From: Candidatus Sericytochromatia bacterium S15B-MN24 CBMW_12
GTDB lineage: Bacteria > Cyanobacteriota > Sericytochromatia > S15B-MN24 > UBA4093
Length of the DNA stretch: 64,000 bases
NCBI GenBank assembly: GCA_002083825.1
Contig: DAZV01000057.1
Location: 1 to 64,000, forward strand
Direction: 5' to 3'
The translations under genes and the position numbers were made by a program. How positions within the stretch are numbered: the first letter of the stretch is position 1; the number at the start of each line of letters is the position of its first letter. The notes under the pieces were generated by a model, which saw only the letters and a program-made list of their open reading frames with translations, was not told the origin of the DNA and ran no database searches. Positions 42,133 to 51,141 of the stretch are shown piece by piece.

Positions 42133-43287
42133 ATGGCCAATATCCCGGAACCTGGAAACCCGGAACCTGGAAACTTGGTGCCCGTTGAACCGGAACCTCG
42201 GATACGGCTCGGCCGCTTGCAGGAGCGCCTGCAGGGGTTGGGTCTGGATGCGCTCTTGGTGACCCAGCCCGAGAACGTTCGATATTTGACGGGCTTCACG
42301 GGCAGCCTTGGTCGGCTGCTGGTCAGCCGGCAAGGGAGCTACCTGATCGTGGACGTGCGATATCGCGAGCAGGCTGCTCGTGAGTCTTCCTGTCAGGTGA
42401 TGCAGGTCCTGGGATCGGGCTACGAGGAGGCGACGGCGGAGGCCGTCCGCTTATCGAAGGCCCGCCGGGTAGGGTTCGAGAGCGGGGCGCTCTCCTACTG
42501 GAGTCATGGCCGGCTGGAGGTGCTGCTGGCCGGCATTGCCCGGCTCATTCCTTCGGGTGGGGAAACCGAGGCTCTACGCCTGATCAAGGACGCATCGGAG
42601 CGAGCGGCCCTCCGGCGGGCGGCTCGGATCACCGCCGAGGCCATGGACGAGACCCTGTCGCGGGTCGAGGCGGGAATGACCGAGCGAGAGGTCGCCGCGG
42701 AATTCGAGGTCCGCATGCGCCGCAAGGGCGGTGGCATGCTCAGCTTTCCTACCCTCGTCGGATCCGCGGAGCGTTCGGCCTTGGCTCACCCCGAACCCAC
42801 CGATCGGGTGATCGCCGACGGGGACCTCGTCTTGCTCGATGGGGGCACCACCGTCGAGGGCTACCATGCCGACATGACCCGCATGCTCGTCGTCGGGACA
42901 CCCACCGCGCGGCAGCAGCAGGTGATGGAGGCGGTGCGGGAGGCTCTGGAGGCGGCAATCGCCCTCGTGCGGCCCAGCATGCCCATCTCGCGGATCGTCA
43001 AGGCGGCCCAGGGCGTGATGGAACGCCATGATCTGGGTACGGCCAACTCCTTCGGCCTGGGGCATGGAGTGGGGCTGGCCCTCCACGAGGAGCCCTGGCT
43101 CGTCGAGGGCGAGGTCGGCGTCCTGCAGGAGGGCATGGTGATAGCCCTCGAACCCGGCGCCTACCTCGAAGGTTGGGGCGGGATCCGCCTGGAAGAGCTG
43201 ATCCTGGTCGGAGCGCGGGGACCCGAGCGTTTGACCGCCCTTGAGGGGCGGCCGTTGGCCCTTTTCCCGGTTGCCAAATCGTGTTAG
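42133..43287 (+). CDS. pepQ: M24 aminopeptidase P / Xaa-Pro dipeptidase
   Basis: A 384-residue M24B metallopeptidase. The creatinase-N domain (about 25-150; LQGLGLDALLVTQPENVRYL TGF region) precedes the pita-bread domain with the dimetal ligands: Asp in LLDGGTTVEGYHADMTR, His in FGLGHGVGLALHEEPWL, Glu in VIALEPGAYL and Glu in GGIRLEELILV. It cleaves Xaa-Pro bonds. The N-terminus carries a PEPGN duplication from a 15-bp tandem repeat. ATG 42133 is preferred (GGAGG 5 nt upstream). The pepQ-efp pairing is common in Firmicutes and Cyanobacteria. Confidence 0.92.
   Translation: MANIPEPGNPEPGNLVPVEPEPRIRLGRLQERLQGLGLDALLVTQPENVRYLTGFTGSLGRLLVSRQGSYLIVDVRYREQAARESSCQVMQVLGSGYEEATAEAVRLSKARRVGFESGALSYWSHGRLEVLLAGIARLIPSGGETEALRLIKDASERAALRRAARITAEAMDETLSRVEAGMTEREVAAEFEVRMRRKGGGMLSFPTLVGSAERSALAHPEPTDRVIADGDLVLLDGGTTVEGYHADMTRMLVVGTPTARQQQVMEAVREALEAAIALVRPSMPISRIVKAAQGVMERHDLGTANSFGLGHGVGLALHEEPWLVEGEVGVLQEGMVIALEPGAYLEGWGGIRLEELILVGARGPERLTALEGRPLALFPVAKSC
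42144..42173 (+). repeat. Tandem duplication of a 15-bp unit inside pepQ
   Basis: CCCGGAACCTGGAAA occurs twice without a gap and encodes PEPGN twice in the non-conserved N-terminus. Confidence 0.85.
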
Positions 43288-43300
43288 GATTTTCTTAAAT
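43271..43300 (+). promoter_or_regulatory. Candidate promoter of the efp-accBC-nusB-ftsY unit
   Basis: TTGCCA and TTAAAT are separated by 18 nt, overlapping the end of pepQ and about 58 nt upstream of efp. Moderate consensus match only; read-through from pepQ is also possible. Confidence 0.45.
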
Positions 43301-43358
43301 TCAGGACAACCGACTGCGACGGTTGCCGTCGCTCCCCAAGTAACGAAGAGGAAACATC

Positions 43359-43916
43359 ATGATTTCGTCGAACGATCTACGCCCCGGCACCACGGTCGAA
43401 CTCGATAACGACGCCTGGACCGTCGTCGAGTTCCAGCACGTGAAGCCCGGCAAGGGAGCCGCCTTCGTCCGCACCAAGCTCAAGAGCGTCAAGTCCGGCA
43501 GCGTCGTCGAGAAGACCTTCCGGGCCGGCGAGAAGATGCCCAAGGCCAACCTCGAGAAGAAGGAGATGCAGTTCACCTACGCGGCGGACGACGACTACTT
43601 CCTCCTGGATCTCGAAACCTTCGACACCGTTCCCGTGCCCGCTTCCAAGCTGGGCGACGCCACCAAGTGGATCAAGGAAGACATGAAAGTCGAGCTGCTC
43701 TACTTCCATGGCAACATCGTGGGCGTGTCCATCCCCAACTTCGTCGAACTCCGGATCACCGACACCCCTCCCGGAGTCAAGGGCGATACCGCCTCGGGCG
43801 GCGGCAAGCCCGCCACCGTCGAGACTGGCGCCGTCGTTCAAGTTCCCTTCTTCGTGAACGTCGATGACGTCATCCGGATCGACACCCGGACCGGCGAATA
43901 CCTCGATCGCGCCTAG
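43359..43916 (+). CDS. efp: Translation elongation factor P
   Basis: A 185-residue EF-P, which rescues ribosomes stalled on polyproline. The KOW-like N-domain carries the tip loop KPGKGAAFVR, with Lys at about residue 32, the usual modification site. The OB domains follow, and VPFFVNVDDVIRIDTRTGEY is the C-terminal signature. No modification enzyme gene is visible nearby. accB follows after 6 nt. Confidence 0.97.
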   Translation: MISSNDLRPGTTVELDNDAWTVVEFQHVKPGKGAAFVRTKLKSVKSGSVVEKTFRAGEKMPKANLEKKEMQFTYAADDDYFLLDLETFDTVPVPASKLGDATKWIKEDMKVELLYFHGNIVGVSIPNFVELRITDTPPGVKGDTASGGGKPATVETGAVVQVPFFVNVDDVIRIDTRTGEYLDRA

Positions 43917-43922
43917 GAGGCG

Positions 43923-44429
<507 letters not shown>

Positions 44430-45776
44430 GTGTTCCGCAAGATCCTGATTGCCAACCGCGGGGAGATCGCGCTGCGCGTCCTGAGAGCCTGCGAGGAAAT
44501 GGGAATCAAGACGGTCGTGGTCTACTCCGAAGCCGACCGCGACTCGCTTCCCGTCAAGCTGGCCGATGAGGCCTACTGCATCGGGCCGGCACCCTCCAAC
44601 CGCTCCTACCTCAACATTCCCAACCTGATCGCCGCGGCTGAACTCTCGGGAGCCGAGGCGGTTCATCCAGGGTACGGCTTCCTCTCCGAGAACGCCCGCT
44701 TCGCCGAGATCTGCCAGGATCACGGCCTGAAGTTCATCGGTCCCTCTCCCTACGTCATCGATCGCATGGGCGACAAGATCAAGGCCAAGGAAACCATGAA
44801 GTCGGCCGGCGTTCCGACCATTCCAGGTTCCGAGGGGCCGATCGTCGATGCTCAGGATGCTGAGCGCCTTGCGACCGAGATGGGCTATCCCGTGATCATC
44901 AAGGCAGCCGCCGGTGGCGGAGGCCGGGGCATGCGCGTCGTTCAGCATGCCGGCCAGTTCCAAGAGCAGATGGATTTGGCCCAGCAGGAGGCCCTTGCTT
45001 CATTCGGCAATGGCGAGGTCTACCTCGAGAAGTACCTCGAGGAGCCCCGTCACATCGAGTTCCAGGTCCTGATGGATCAACGTGGGAACGCCATTCACCT
45101 GGGTGAGCGCGACTGCTCGATTCAGCGGCGCCACCAGAAGCTGCTCGAAGAGGCTCCCAGCCCGCGGCTGACTCCCGAATTGCGGGCCCGCATGGGCCAT
45201 GACGCCGTGCGCGCAGCCCAGTTCATCGGTTACGAGGGCGTGGGGACCGTCGAGTTCCTGCTCGACAAGCACGACCAGTACTACTTCATGGAGATGAACA
45301 CCCGGATCCAGGTGGAGCATCCGGTCACCGAGATGATCACCCGCATGGACCTCGTCCAGGAGCAGATTCGGATAGCCGCCGGCGCCCCGCTGTCGCGGAC
45401 GCAGGAAGAGGTGAGGTTCGAGGGCCATGCGATCGAGTGCCGGATCAACGCCGAGGATCCCGAAAAGGGTTTTCGACCGTCACCGGGCGTCATCGACGCT
45501 TACGTTCCTCCCGGGGGACCATGGGTGCGGGTGGACTCGCACGTTTACCCGGGTTACAGCATCCCCCCCAACTACGATTCGATGATCGCCAAGCTGATCG
45601 TCTGGGGGGAAGACCGAAACAAAGCGATCGCCCGCATGCAGCGGGCTCTTGGGGAATACGCCATCACCGGGGTAAAGACCACCATCCCCCTGCATGAGAA
45701 GATCCTCGACAATGCATTTTTCCGAAAGGGGGAAGTCTACACCAACTTCCTCCAGCGTAGGATCCTAGGAGGCTGA
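44430..45776 (+). CDS. accC: Biotin carboxylase subunit of acetyl-CoA carboxylase
   Basis: A 448-residue ATP-grasp enzyme that carboxylates biotin on AccB. Motifs: the N-terminal [24 protein letters not shown], the glycine-rich [29 protein letters not shown], the metal-binding [14 protein letters not shown] and VGTVEFL. GTG start, directly abutting the accB TAG. Full length. It feeds AccDA, encoded at 34426-35310 and 33447-34424. Confidence 0.97.
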   Translation: MFRKILIANRGEIALRVLRACEEMGIKTVVVYSEADRDSLPVKLADEAYCIGPAPSNRSYLNIPNLIAAAELSGAEAVHPGYGFLSENARFAEICQDHGLKFIGPSPYVIDRMGDKIKAKETMKSAGVPTIPGSEGPIVDAQDAERLATEMGYPVIIKAAAGGGGRGMRVVQHAGQFQEQMDLAQQEALASFGNGEVYLEKYLEEPRHIEFQVLMDQRGNAIHLGERDCSIQRRHQKLLEEAPSPRLTPELRARMGHDAVRAAQFIGYEGVGTVEFLLDKHDQYYFMEMNTRIQVEHPVTEMITRMDLVQEQIRIAAGAPLSRTQEEVRFEGHAIECRINAEDPEKGFRPSPGVIDAYVPPGGPWVRVDSHVYPGYSIPPNYDSMIAKLIVWGEDRNKAIARMQRALGEYAITGVKTTIPLHEKILDNAFFRKGEVYTNFLQRRILGG

Positions 45777-45777
45777 T

Positions 45778-46548
45778 GTGAATACCCGTCGTATCGCCAG
45801 GGAACTGGCCCTTTTGACTCTCTCCCAGTTCGAGACCCTCCCCGCGGATGCTCGCCCGTCCATCTCGGAGTTGCTCGGCCGGGCTGCCGATATGCTGGCT
45901 CGCGAGGCCCGCGAGACGCTTGAAACTTCCTGCGCGACCCTGGCGCGGATGCGCGACGAGATCGAACGCCTCAACGAGGAGGAATTCGGTCCCACCTTGG
46001 TTCGCGACATGATTCGCGCCGCTCAGAAGGCCCAGGGCCTCGACGAGGTGGATGAGAAGGCGCTCGAGAAGACCGCCATGCTCTTCTGGAAGCGGGCCAA
46101 GGAGCAAGACGCCATGATCGAGCTTCGCGAAGGCCTGCTCGAAACGGCCCTGCCGCGAGCGCTCATGGCGGTCGACGAGCTCCAGCACGCCGCGGAGCTT
46201 ATCGCCTCGGCGCTCGAATGGCCCGCCATGTCGGCGCTGGCCGGTGACCAGGACGTGCGAAGCTTCGCGCTGGTCAAGGTCGAGCACTACATCAAGAACA
46301 AGCAGGATGTGGATGCGACGATGGAGCGCGCTGCCAGGCACTGGAAGGTGGAGCGCATGGCGAGCCTGGACCGGGACGTCTTGCGCTTGGCGGTTGCCGA
46401 GCTGAAGTACGATCCGTCCGTGCCGCTGGAGGTGGTCATCAACGAGGCGGTTGAGCTTGCCAAGAAGTACGGAACCGATGAGTCGGGACGCTTCGTGAAC
46501 GGCGTGCTTTCGGCGATCGCCCCCGAGGCCGCCGAGCTGAGATCCTGA
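45778..46548 (+). CDS. nusB: Transcription antitermination factor NusB, long form
   Basis: A 256-residue NusB. The N-terminal RRIARELALLTLSQFE and the C-terminal core (RAARHWKVERMASLDRDVLR, VVINEAVELAKKYGTDESGR) are canonical, but about 100 extra residues separate them, against 130-150 residues in most bacteria. The opening and the insertion are reminiscent of cyanobacterial NusB, a lineage clue. NusB binds boxA RNA with S10 in rRNA antitermination. GTG start, 6 nt after GGAGG and 1 nt after the accC stop. Confidence 0.9.
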   Translation: MNTRRIARELALLTLSQFETLPADARPSISELLGRAADMLAREARETLETSCATLARMRDEIERLNEEEFGPTLVRDMIRAAQKAQGLDEVDEKALEKTAMLFWKRAKEQDAMIELREGLLETALPRALMAVDELQHAAELIASALEWPAMSALAGDQDVRSFALVKVEHYIKNKQDVDATMERAARHWKVERMASLDRDVLRLAVAELKYDPSVPLEVVINEAVELAKKYGTDESGRFVNGVLSAIAPEAAELRS

Positions 46549-46549
46549 A

Positions 46550-47941
46550 ATGTGGAAGAGGCCTGAGGAAGACAAGCCCCGCCTGAGCTGGCTTGACCGC
46601 CTCAAGGGCAAGGACATCGAGTTGGCGGAGCAGCCCGCTCCCGCCGCTCCGGTGGTCTCCGAGCCGGTCGTTTCCGAACCGGTGGCGCTCGAGCCTGTCG
46701 TTCATGAGGCTGCCCCTGAACCCGTGGTTCTCGAACCGGTGACCCCTGTGACGGAGATCGCCCGGGATGCCGAGGGCGAGCCCATCGACGCCACGGCGGC
46801 CCTGTCCGAGATGCCGGCTCCGGCCCTATCAACCGGTCCTATGCCCGATGCCATGTTGCCGGCGGTGGCCGCCGAGCTCCCTTCCCCGCCGGCGACGACG
46901 CTCGAACCGATGGTGGCACCGATCGGCGCGGAAGTTCCTCCCCCCGAGGAGGAACGGAAGGGCTTCTGGGCGAAGACCTGGGACGTTCTCAACAAGCCGG
47001 TCTTCACCATCGACTCCGAGTCGATCACCCAGGGCCTGGCCAAGACCCGCGAGGGCTTCGTCAAGCAGGTTCGTAAGCTCACCGCGACGTTCACCAAGAT
47101 CGATGACGAGACGCTCGAGGAGCTCGAAGAGCTGTTGCTCGAGAGCGACATGGGCGTGACGATCGCCGACGGGGCCCTGAAACACCTGCGCATGCTGCAC
47201 AAGGCCGGTGAGCTCACGCCTCAGAACGTGGCCGATGCGCTCGAAGCCTACTTGAGCGGTCAGCTCGGCGATAAGTCGCCCCTTCAGTTGAAAGAGGGCC
47301 AGCTCAACATCATCATGCTGGTGGGCGTCAACGGGGTCGGCAAGACCACGACGCTCGGCAAGCTCGCCAACCGCTTCCAGATTGAGGGCCGCAAGGTCCT
47401 GGTGGCAGCCGCGGATACCTTCCGCGCGGCGGCGATCGATCAGTTGGTGATCTGGGCGGAGCGCGCGGGTGTGGAAGTCGTCCGACACAAGGAGGGCGGG
47501 GACGCCGCGGCGGTGGTCTTCGACGCCCTTAGGGCCAGCCAGGCTCGCAACGTGGACGTTCTGTTGATCGACACGGCGGGGCGCCTCCACAACAAGGCCA
47601 ACTTGATGGAGGAGCTTCGCAAGATCCGGAAGATCATCGACCGGGAGGCTCCGGACGTGCCGCTGGAGGTCTTGCTCGTGCTGGATGCCACCACGGGGCA
47701 GAATGGCTTGCGTCAGGCGGAGGTCTTCACCGAGGCCACTGCGCTCACGGGAGTGATCCTCACCAAGCTGGATGGAACCGCCAAGGGCGGCGTGGTCTTC
47801 GGAATCCACTCCCAGCTGGGCTTGCCGGTCAAAGTGGTGGGGCTCGGAGAGAAGGTGGATGACCTCAAGGACTTCGATCCCGAAGTCTTCGTCGAGGCCT
47901 TGTTTGCTAGGGAAGAGCCTACTTCCGATGCCGGTACGTGA
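46550..47941 (+). CDS. ftsY: Signal recognition particle receptor FtsY
   Basis: A 463-residue SRP-receptor GTPase. The acidic Pro/Val/Glu-rich A domain (about 1-135) contains duplicated VSEPV and LEPV segments. The N-domain helices (about 140-245) are followed by the G-domain with G1 [27 protein letters not shown]3 [14 protein letters not shown]4 [10 protein letters not shown] and the closing [22 protein letters not shown]. It docks ribosome-SRP complexes at the membrane. It overlaps the convergent infA by 23 nt. Confidence 0.97.
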   Translation: MWKRPEEDKPRLSWLDRLKGKDIELAEQPAPAAPVVSEPVVSEPVALEPVVHEAAPEPVVLEPVTPVTEIARDAEGEPIDATAALSEMPAPALSTGPMPDAMLPAVAAELPSPPATTLEPMVAPIGAEVPPPEEERKGFWAKTWDVLNKPVFTIDSESITQGLAKTREGFVKQVRKLTATFTKIDDETLEELEELLLESDMGVTIADGALKHLRMLHKAGELTPQNVADALEAYLSGQLGDKSPLQLKEGQLNIIMLVGVNGVGKTTTLGKLANRFQIEGRKVLVAAADTFRAAAIDQLVIWAERAGVEVVRHKEGGDAAAVVFDALRASQARNVDVLLIDTAGRLHNKANLMEELRKIRKIIDREAPDVPLEVLLVLDATTGQNGLRQAEVFTEATALTGVILTKLDGTAKGGVVFGIHSQLGLPVKVVGLGEKVDDLKDFDPEVFVEALFAREEPTSDAGT

Positions 47942-48137
47942 TCCGGCCGCGGGTCAGATCGTAGGGACTCAGCTCGACGCGGACCTTGTCTCCCATGAGG
48001 ATCTTGATGTAGTGCTTGCGCATCTTGCCCGAGATGTGGGCCAGGACCGTGTGCCCGTTTTCCAACTCCACCCGGAACATGGTGTTGGGTAGGGATTCCT
48101 TGACGGTGCCTTCCATTTCGATGGTATCGGTCTTCAT
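47919..48137 (-). CDS. infA: Translation initiation factor IF-1
   Basis: A 72-residue OB-fold IF-1 ([60 protein letters not shown]). It occupies the 30S A site during initiation. The frame runs upstream to 48380, but ATG 48137 with AAGGGAG 4 nt upstream gives the exact family length. Its 3' end overlaps ftsY antisense by 23 nt. It is unusual in standing alone rather than in the ribosomal-protein operon with rpmJ. Confidence 0.93.
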   Translation of the reverse strand: MKTDTIEMEGTVKESLPNTMFRVELENGHTVLAHISGKMRKHYIKILMGDKVRVELSPYDLTRGRITYRHRK

Positions 48138-48258
48138 GCAGCTCCCTTTCGATGACGAAATGTAACGACCCTCCCCACGGTAGCTCCCTTGGTTCGAGAC
48201 GGCTAGGGCGAAAGTAACAAAAACAAGTCGAAGTTTCTTCCCGTGGTCTCGCTCCCCG

Positions 48259-48287
48259 TTGTCTTGGCCCCTTCGGGCTGGTATCAT
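48259..48287 (+). promoter_or_regulatory. Promoter of tRNA-Leu
   Basis: TTGTCT, 17 nt, TATCAT with extended TGGTATCAT. It ends 10 nt before the tRNA 5' end. Confidence 0.7.
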
Positions 48288-48297
48288 GGATAGCCTC

Positions 48298-48379
48298 GTC
48301 GGGCTGGCGAAATTGGCAGACGCGCCAGATTTAGGATCTGGTTCCGCAAGGAGTATGGGTTCAAGTCCCTTGCCCGACA
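48298..48379 (+). tRNA. tRNA-Leu (UAG)
   Basis: An 82-nt class II tRNA. Acceptor GTCGGGC pairs with GCCCGAC, with A as discriminator. The anticodon stem CCAGA/TCTGG encloses TTTAGGA (anticodon UAG), a long variable arm follows (TTCCGCAAGGAGTA region), and the T-loop is GGTTCAAGTCC. CCA is not encoded. Confidence 0.95.
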
Positions 48380-48381
48380 CT

Positions 48382-48425
48382 AAACGAGGAACGACGCGGT
48401 TTTCAGCGTCGTTCCTCGTTTCCTT
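48382..48425 (+). terminator. Terminator of tRNA-Leu
   Basis: A 16-bp perfect stem, AAACGAGGAACGACGC facing GCGTCGTTCCTCGTTT, 8-nt loop, then CCTTTT. Confidence 0.92.
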
Positions 48426-48502
48426 TTGTTGGCCCCAGAGTCTCGATTTATTCCAGATTTATACCAAATCGTCGCATGTACCCCTCCGAAAGGAGCCCTC
48501 CC

Positions 48503-48709
48503 ATGTTCGATTCGACCATCATCATCCCGACCCTGGATCTCTCCACCCTCGACCTAGACGCGCTCGCCGATGCCGCATGGGCCTCGCTCGTCTCCGCTGG
48601 CAGGGAGTCGCGTAATCGGGAGTGCTGGGGACTGGGGTGTCGGAAGGGAGTTGTAGGCGTGCTCCTGCCGTTAGCGGAGAGGCGGCTGGGGAAGCATACC
48701 GACTGCTAA
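48503..48709 (+). CDS. Small hypothetical protein
   Basis: A 68-residue frame starting MFDSTIIIPTLDLSTLDLDA, with AAAGGAG 7 nt upstream. The first 30 residues look protein-like (Asp/Leu-rich); the second half, Arg/Gly/Cys-rich, looks less so and could be out of frame after decay. No family recognised. It lies between tRNA-Leu and the HigBA operon, within the accessory segment. Confidence 0.4.
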   Translation: MFDSTIIIPTLDLSTLDLDALADAAWASLVSAGRESRNRECWGLGCRKGVVGVLLPLAERRLGKHTDC

Positions 48710-48746
48710 TTTTCTGCTTGACAGAAAATTCTGTCTCGCGTAATAT
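48708..48746 (+). promoter_or_regulatory. higBA promoter with overlapping operator dyads
   Basis: TTGACA (48718-48723), 17 nt, TAATAT (48741-48746). The -35 sits inside a perfect dyad, AATTTTCTG (48708-48716) facing CAGAAAATT (48722-48730), and a second dyad GACAGAA/TTCTGTC overlaps it. A further CAGAAAT half-site lies after the -10. This is typical of an autoregulated toxin-antitoxin promoter. Confidence 0.85.
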
Positions 48747-48778
48747 ATTTCCGTCGGGCAGAAATAGGGGCGGCAGCG

Positions 48779-49060
48779 ATGATCAAGGGCTTCTTCGACA
48801 AAGAGACCGAGAAGGTATTCAACCTTCAGTTCTCGAAGAAGCTCCCTCACGACATTCAGCGTGCAACTGCCCGTAAGCTCCGGGTGATCGATTCGGTCTC
48901 CAGCCTGGAAGAGCTTCGTCAGCCCCCTAGCAATCACTTGGAAGCGCTAAAGGGAGACCGCTCGGGCCAACACTCGATTCGGATCAACGATCAATGGCGG
49001 ATCTGCTTTGAGTGGAAGGACGGGGACGCTTACCAGGTCGAGATCTGCGACTACCACTAG
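48779..49060 (+). CDS. higB: HigB-type toxin (RelE superfamily)
   Basis: A 93-residue RelE/ParE-fold mRNA interferase of the HigB family, a ribosome-dependent RNase that halts translation. Signatures: an N-terminal IKGFFDKETEKVF strand-helix, LRVIDSVSSLEELRQPP, LEALKGDRSGQHSIRINDQW and the closing RICFEWKDGDAYQVEICDYH. The toxin gene precedes the antitoxin gene by 14 nt, the order typical of higBA. The promoter carries operator dyads. Confidence 0.92.
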   Translation: MIKGFFDKETEKVFNLQFSKKLPHDIQRATARKLRVIDSVSSLEELRQPPSNHLEALKGDRSGQHSIRINDQWRICFEWKDGDAYQVEICDYH

Positions 49061-49074
49061 GGAGGGATAGCAAG

Positions 49075-49431
49075 ATGGCAGAAGAGAAGATGCCCCCCAT
49101 CCATCCGGGGGAGATCCTGCTCGAGGAGTTCATGATGCCTCTGAAGCTCAAGCAGTCTAAGCTTGCCCGAGACCTCAAGGTTCCGGCGACCCGCATCCAC
49201 GAGATCATTAAGGGAGAGCGGGCGATCACGGCTGACACAGCAGCGCGTTTGGCCCGCTACTTCAACATGACCCCAGAGTTCTGGCTCAACTTGCAGACGC
49301 GGTATGAGCTCGACAAATTGAGCGATGAAGGGCTTGCGATGATTAAGGCGGAAGTTGAGCCGTTTGCGGCGAAAACTTTTGCGTTGCCTAGCGTAGGCGG
49401 TCACGAGGCTTCGAAGCCGGTAAAGCGCTAA
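49075..49431 (+). CDS. higA: HigA-type antitoxin (XRE family)
   Basis: A 118-residue antitoxin. The N-terminus IHPGEILLEEFMMPLKLKQS is the HigA/VapI signature; the helix-turn-helix lies at about 22-70 (LARDLKVPATRIHEIIKGER), then ARYFNMTPEFWLNLQTRYEL. It should bind HigB and repress the operon through the dyads at 48708-48730. GGGAGGG precedes the ATG. Confidence 0.92.
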   Translation: MAEEKMPPIHPGEILLEEFMMPLKLKQSKLARDLKVPATRIHEIIKGERAITADTAARLARYFNMTPEFWLNLQTRYELDKLSDEGLAMIKAEVEPFAAKTFALPSVGGHEASKPVKR

Positions 49432-49477
49432 TACCTCAGCCCAGCCCCCAGATACCAACCCGCGCCACCCTGGAAGC

Positions 49478-49740
49478 CTAACCGGCCTCCGGCGGTGGCG
49501 AAACCTTTTCCACCCACGATCCCCCCGCGCCCACCACGATCAGGGGAGATGTCGCAACGTTGTTGATCCGCCGGGGGATGCCACCTGAGCCATCGAAGAT
49601 CGCCTTGATGCCCCTCTCCGCGAAGACGGGGTTTCCCTTCTCGCGCCGACCGCGACAAGACGGGCGTTGAAATAGTCCCGGGCCTCGTCCAGGACGAGCA
49701 GGTGCTGCCTGATGTCTCAACTTAGCAAAGACCATGGCGG
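49478..49740 (-). pseudogene. Degraded AAA ATPase fragment (ExeA/TniB-like)
   Basis: Minus-strand reading gives a Walker-B-like HLLVLDEARDYFNAR in one frame and ERGIKAIFDGSGGIPRRINN in another. These are the hallmark of transposition- or secretion-associated AAA ATPases (ExeA, TniB, IstB relatives). The pieces are joined only by frameshifts and the N- and C-terminal parts are missing, so this is gene debris, probably from a mobile element. Confidence 0.5.
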
Positions 49741-49750
49741 CGACCAATTA

Positions 49751-50017
49751 TCAAGGTCCTACGGAATTCACACCAAGTATAGGGGCAATACCGCGCAGAA
49801 GCTTGATGTCGCGCATTGGCGGTTGACCGAACAGCCTGTGGTACTCCCGACTGAACTGCGAGGAGCTTTCGTAGCCTACCCGTAAGGCCGCGCTGCCGGC
49901 ATCGATGTCTTCGACGAGCATGAGGCGACGCGCTTCCCGGAGCCGTAGTTGCTTTTGGAACTGCAGGGGGCTCATCGAAGTGATCTCGCGGAAATGATGG
50001 TGTAACGACGAGACGCT
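49751..50017 (-). pseudogene. AraC-family regulator, 3' fragment
   Basis: The C-terminal AraC DNA-binding domain is readable on the minus strand: [59 protein letters not shown]. The arabinose-binding-like N-terminal part and the first helix-turn-helix are absent; homology stops abruptly near 50013-50017, where the opposite-strand dehydrogenase fragment begins. Non-functional, the product of a deletion. Confidence 0.75.
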
Positions 50018-50018
50018 C

Positions 50019-50240
50019 TTGGCGCGCCGCGAGCACTTCGACAAGCGCAACCACGGCCAGCCGGGTGATCCGGCCAAGCTCGGCAAGGTCTTCGTCCACC
50101 TCTCGCGACTCGAGAATCCGCCGGTGTCGTTCCTGGCTGGCCCGGACGCCATTCAGTGGGGCGAGACCGCCGTGGAAAACCGTAAGGCCTTGATCGAGGC
50201 CTACCGGGAATTGTCGGCCAGCACGGATGGCGATTGGTGA
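50019..50240 (+). pseudogene. Short-chain dehydrogenase, 3' fragment
   Basis: The 73 codons encode only the C-terminal end of an SDR oxidoreductase ([47 protein letters not shown]). The Rossmann fold and catalytic YxxxK are missing. It is fused head to head with the AraC fragment, as if the 5' ends of a divergent regulator-SDR pair had been deleted together. Confidence 0.7.
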
Positions 50241-50315
50241 TTCATCGCATCAACTGGAAGCAACTGGAGTTTGGCCATAAGGTCTACTTGAGCGGCTAAA
50301 CTTGGGGCTTGTCGT

Positions 50316-50369
50316 CAGGCGGCTTTAGGTGCTGTTGTCGCACAATGGCCATCCAAAGCAGGCCGCCTG
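50316..50369. other. 8-bp inverted repeat in intergenic debris
   Basis: CAGGCGGC (50316-50323) and GCCGCCTG (50362-50369) form a perfect dyad separated by 38 nt, in the gap between the dehydrogenase fragment and hicA. It might be a mobile-element end or MITE-like remnant. No transposase gene is present. Confidence 0.35.
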
Positions 50370-50483
50370 ATGCCACTCGATGCTCAGCGTCTCGCGCTGG
50401 ATAGTGCGGGGCGGTTCACCCCGTTGAGTCTCAGCTGGGCCATCTTCACCTCGATGAGAAAACCCCTCCGAGGAGGAATGGGA

Positions 50484-50520
50484 TTGACATGGTACTAAAA
50501 TGCGGTACTATTTACCTGTG
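50484..50520 (+). promoter_or_regulatory. hicAB promoter, leaderless start, GGTACTA repeats
   Basis: A perfect TTGACA (50484-50489), 16 nt, TACTAT (50506-50511), then 6 nt to GTG 50518, so +1 falls on the start codon. GGTACTA occurs twice with a 14-bp period across the spacer and -10, a likely HicB operator. Confidence 0.75.
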
Positions 50521-50772
50521 AACAGCAAGCATCGCCGCACCATCGAAGCCATTTTCACCAAGCCGACCTTGAGCGACATCGCTTGGTCGGACGTTGAGAA
50601 GGCCATCGTGGCGCTCGGTGGCACCGTGAGCGAGGGAGCGGGTTCGCGGGTTCGTATTCTACTGAACGGGACGATCGCTACTTTCCATCGCCCGCACCCC
50701 AAACGAGAGGCCACCAAGGCGCAGATAAACTCGGTACGCGATTACTTGATTGCAGCGGGGATAAGGGGATGA
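50518..50772 (+). CDS. hicA: HicA-type toxin
   Basis: An 84-residue HicA mRNA interferase (dsRBD-like fold). NSKHRRTIEAIFTKPT, DIAWSDVEKAIVALGGTVSE, GAGSRVRILLNGTIATFHRP and ATKAQINSVRDYLIAAG match the family; the catalytic His is in FHRPHP. GTG 50518 matches family starts, and the promoter position implies a leaderless mRNA. It overlaps hicB by ATGA. Confidence 0.93.
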   Translation: MNSKHRRTIEAIFTKPTLSDIAWSDVEKAIVALGGTVSEGAGSRVRILLNGTIATFHRPHPKREATKAQINSVRDYLIAAGIRG

Positions 50773-51098
50773 ACTACAAGGGATACACGGGGAAAATCGT
50801 GGACTTCGACGAGGAAACCGGCTATCTCCACGGCCGGGTCCTGGGGATTCGCGACGTCGTCACCTTTGAGGCTCTGACCATCAAAGAGGCGATCGAGGAG
50901 TTCCAGCGCTCGGTGAATGATTATCTGGCCTTCTGCGCCGAGCAAGGCAAGGACCCGGCCAAGCCCTACTCCGGTGTTTTCAATGTCAGGCTGGCTCCGG
51001 AGGTCCATCGCGACGTGGCGATTGCTGCCGAGACGGCCGGGGTAAGCCTCAATACCTGGGTATCAGATACCCTCATCAAGGCGGCGAACGCCCGATAA
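50769..51098 (+). CDS. hicB: HicB-type antitoxin
   Basis: A 109-residue antitoxin. The partially degraded RNase H-like N-domain (YKGYTGKIVDFDEETGYLHG RVLGIRDVV region) neutralises HicA. The C-terminal ribbon-helix-helix segment (FNVRLAPEVHRDVAIAAETA, VSLNTWVSDTL) binds the operator. It starts within the hicA stop codon. Length fits the RHH-type HicB subgroup. Confidence 0.92.
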   Translation: MNYKGYTGKIVDFDEETGYLHGRVLGIRDVVTFEALTIKEAIEEFQRSVNDYLAFCAEQGKDPAKPYSGVFNVRLAPEVHRDVAIAAETAGVSLNTWVSDTLIKAANAR

Positions 51099-51141
51099 CT
51101 CTTCCTTATCGAGGGGGGCTCAAAAAGTACGCTCTCTACTA

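Noticed and set aside
49428-49480. Outer-membrane barrel C-terminus (GWYLGAGLRY) on the minus strand
   Set aside because: Short, overlaps the end of higA and has no upstream barrel strands; probably coincidence.
50369-50497. 42-codon plus-strand frame before hicA
   Set aside because: No SD, overlaps the hicAB promoter, no recognisable protein features.
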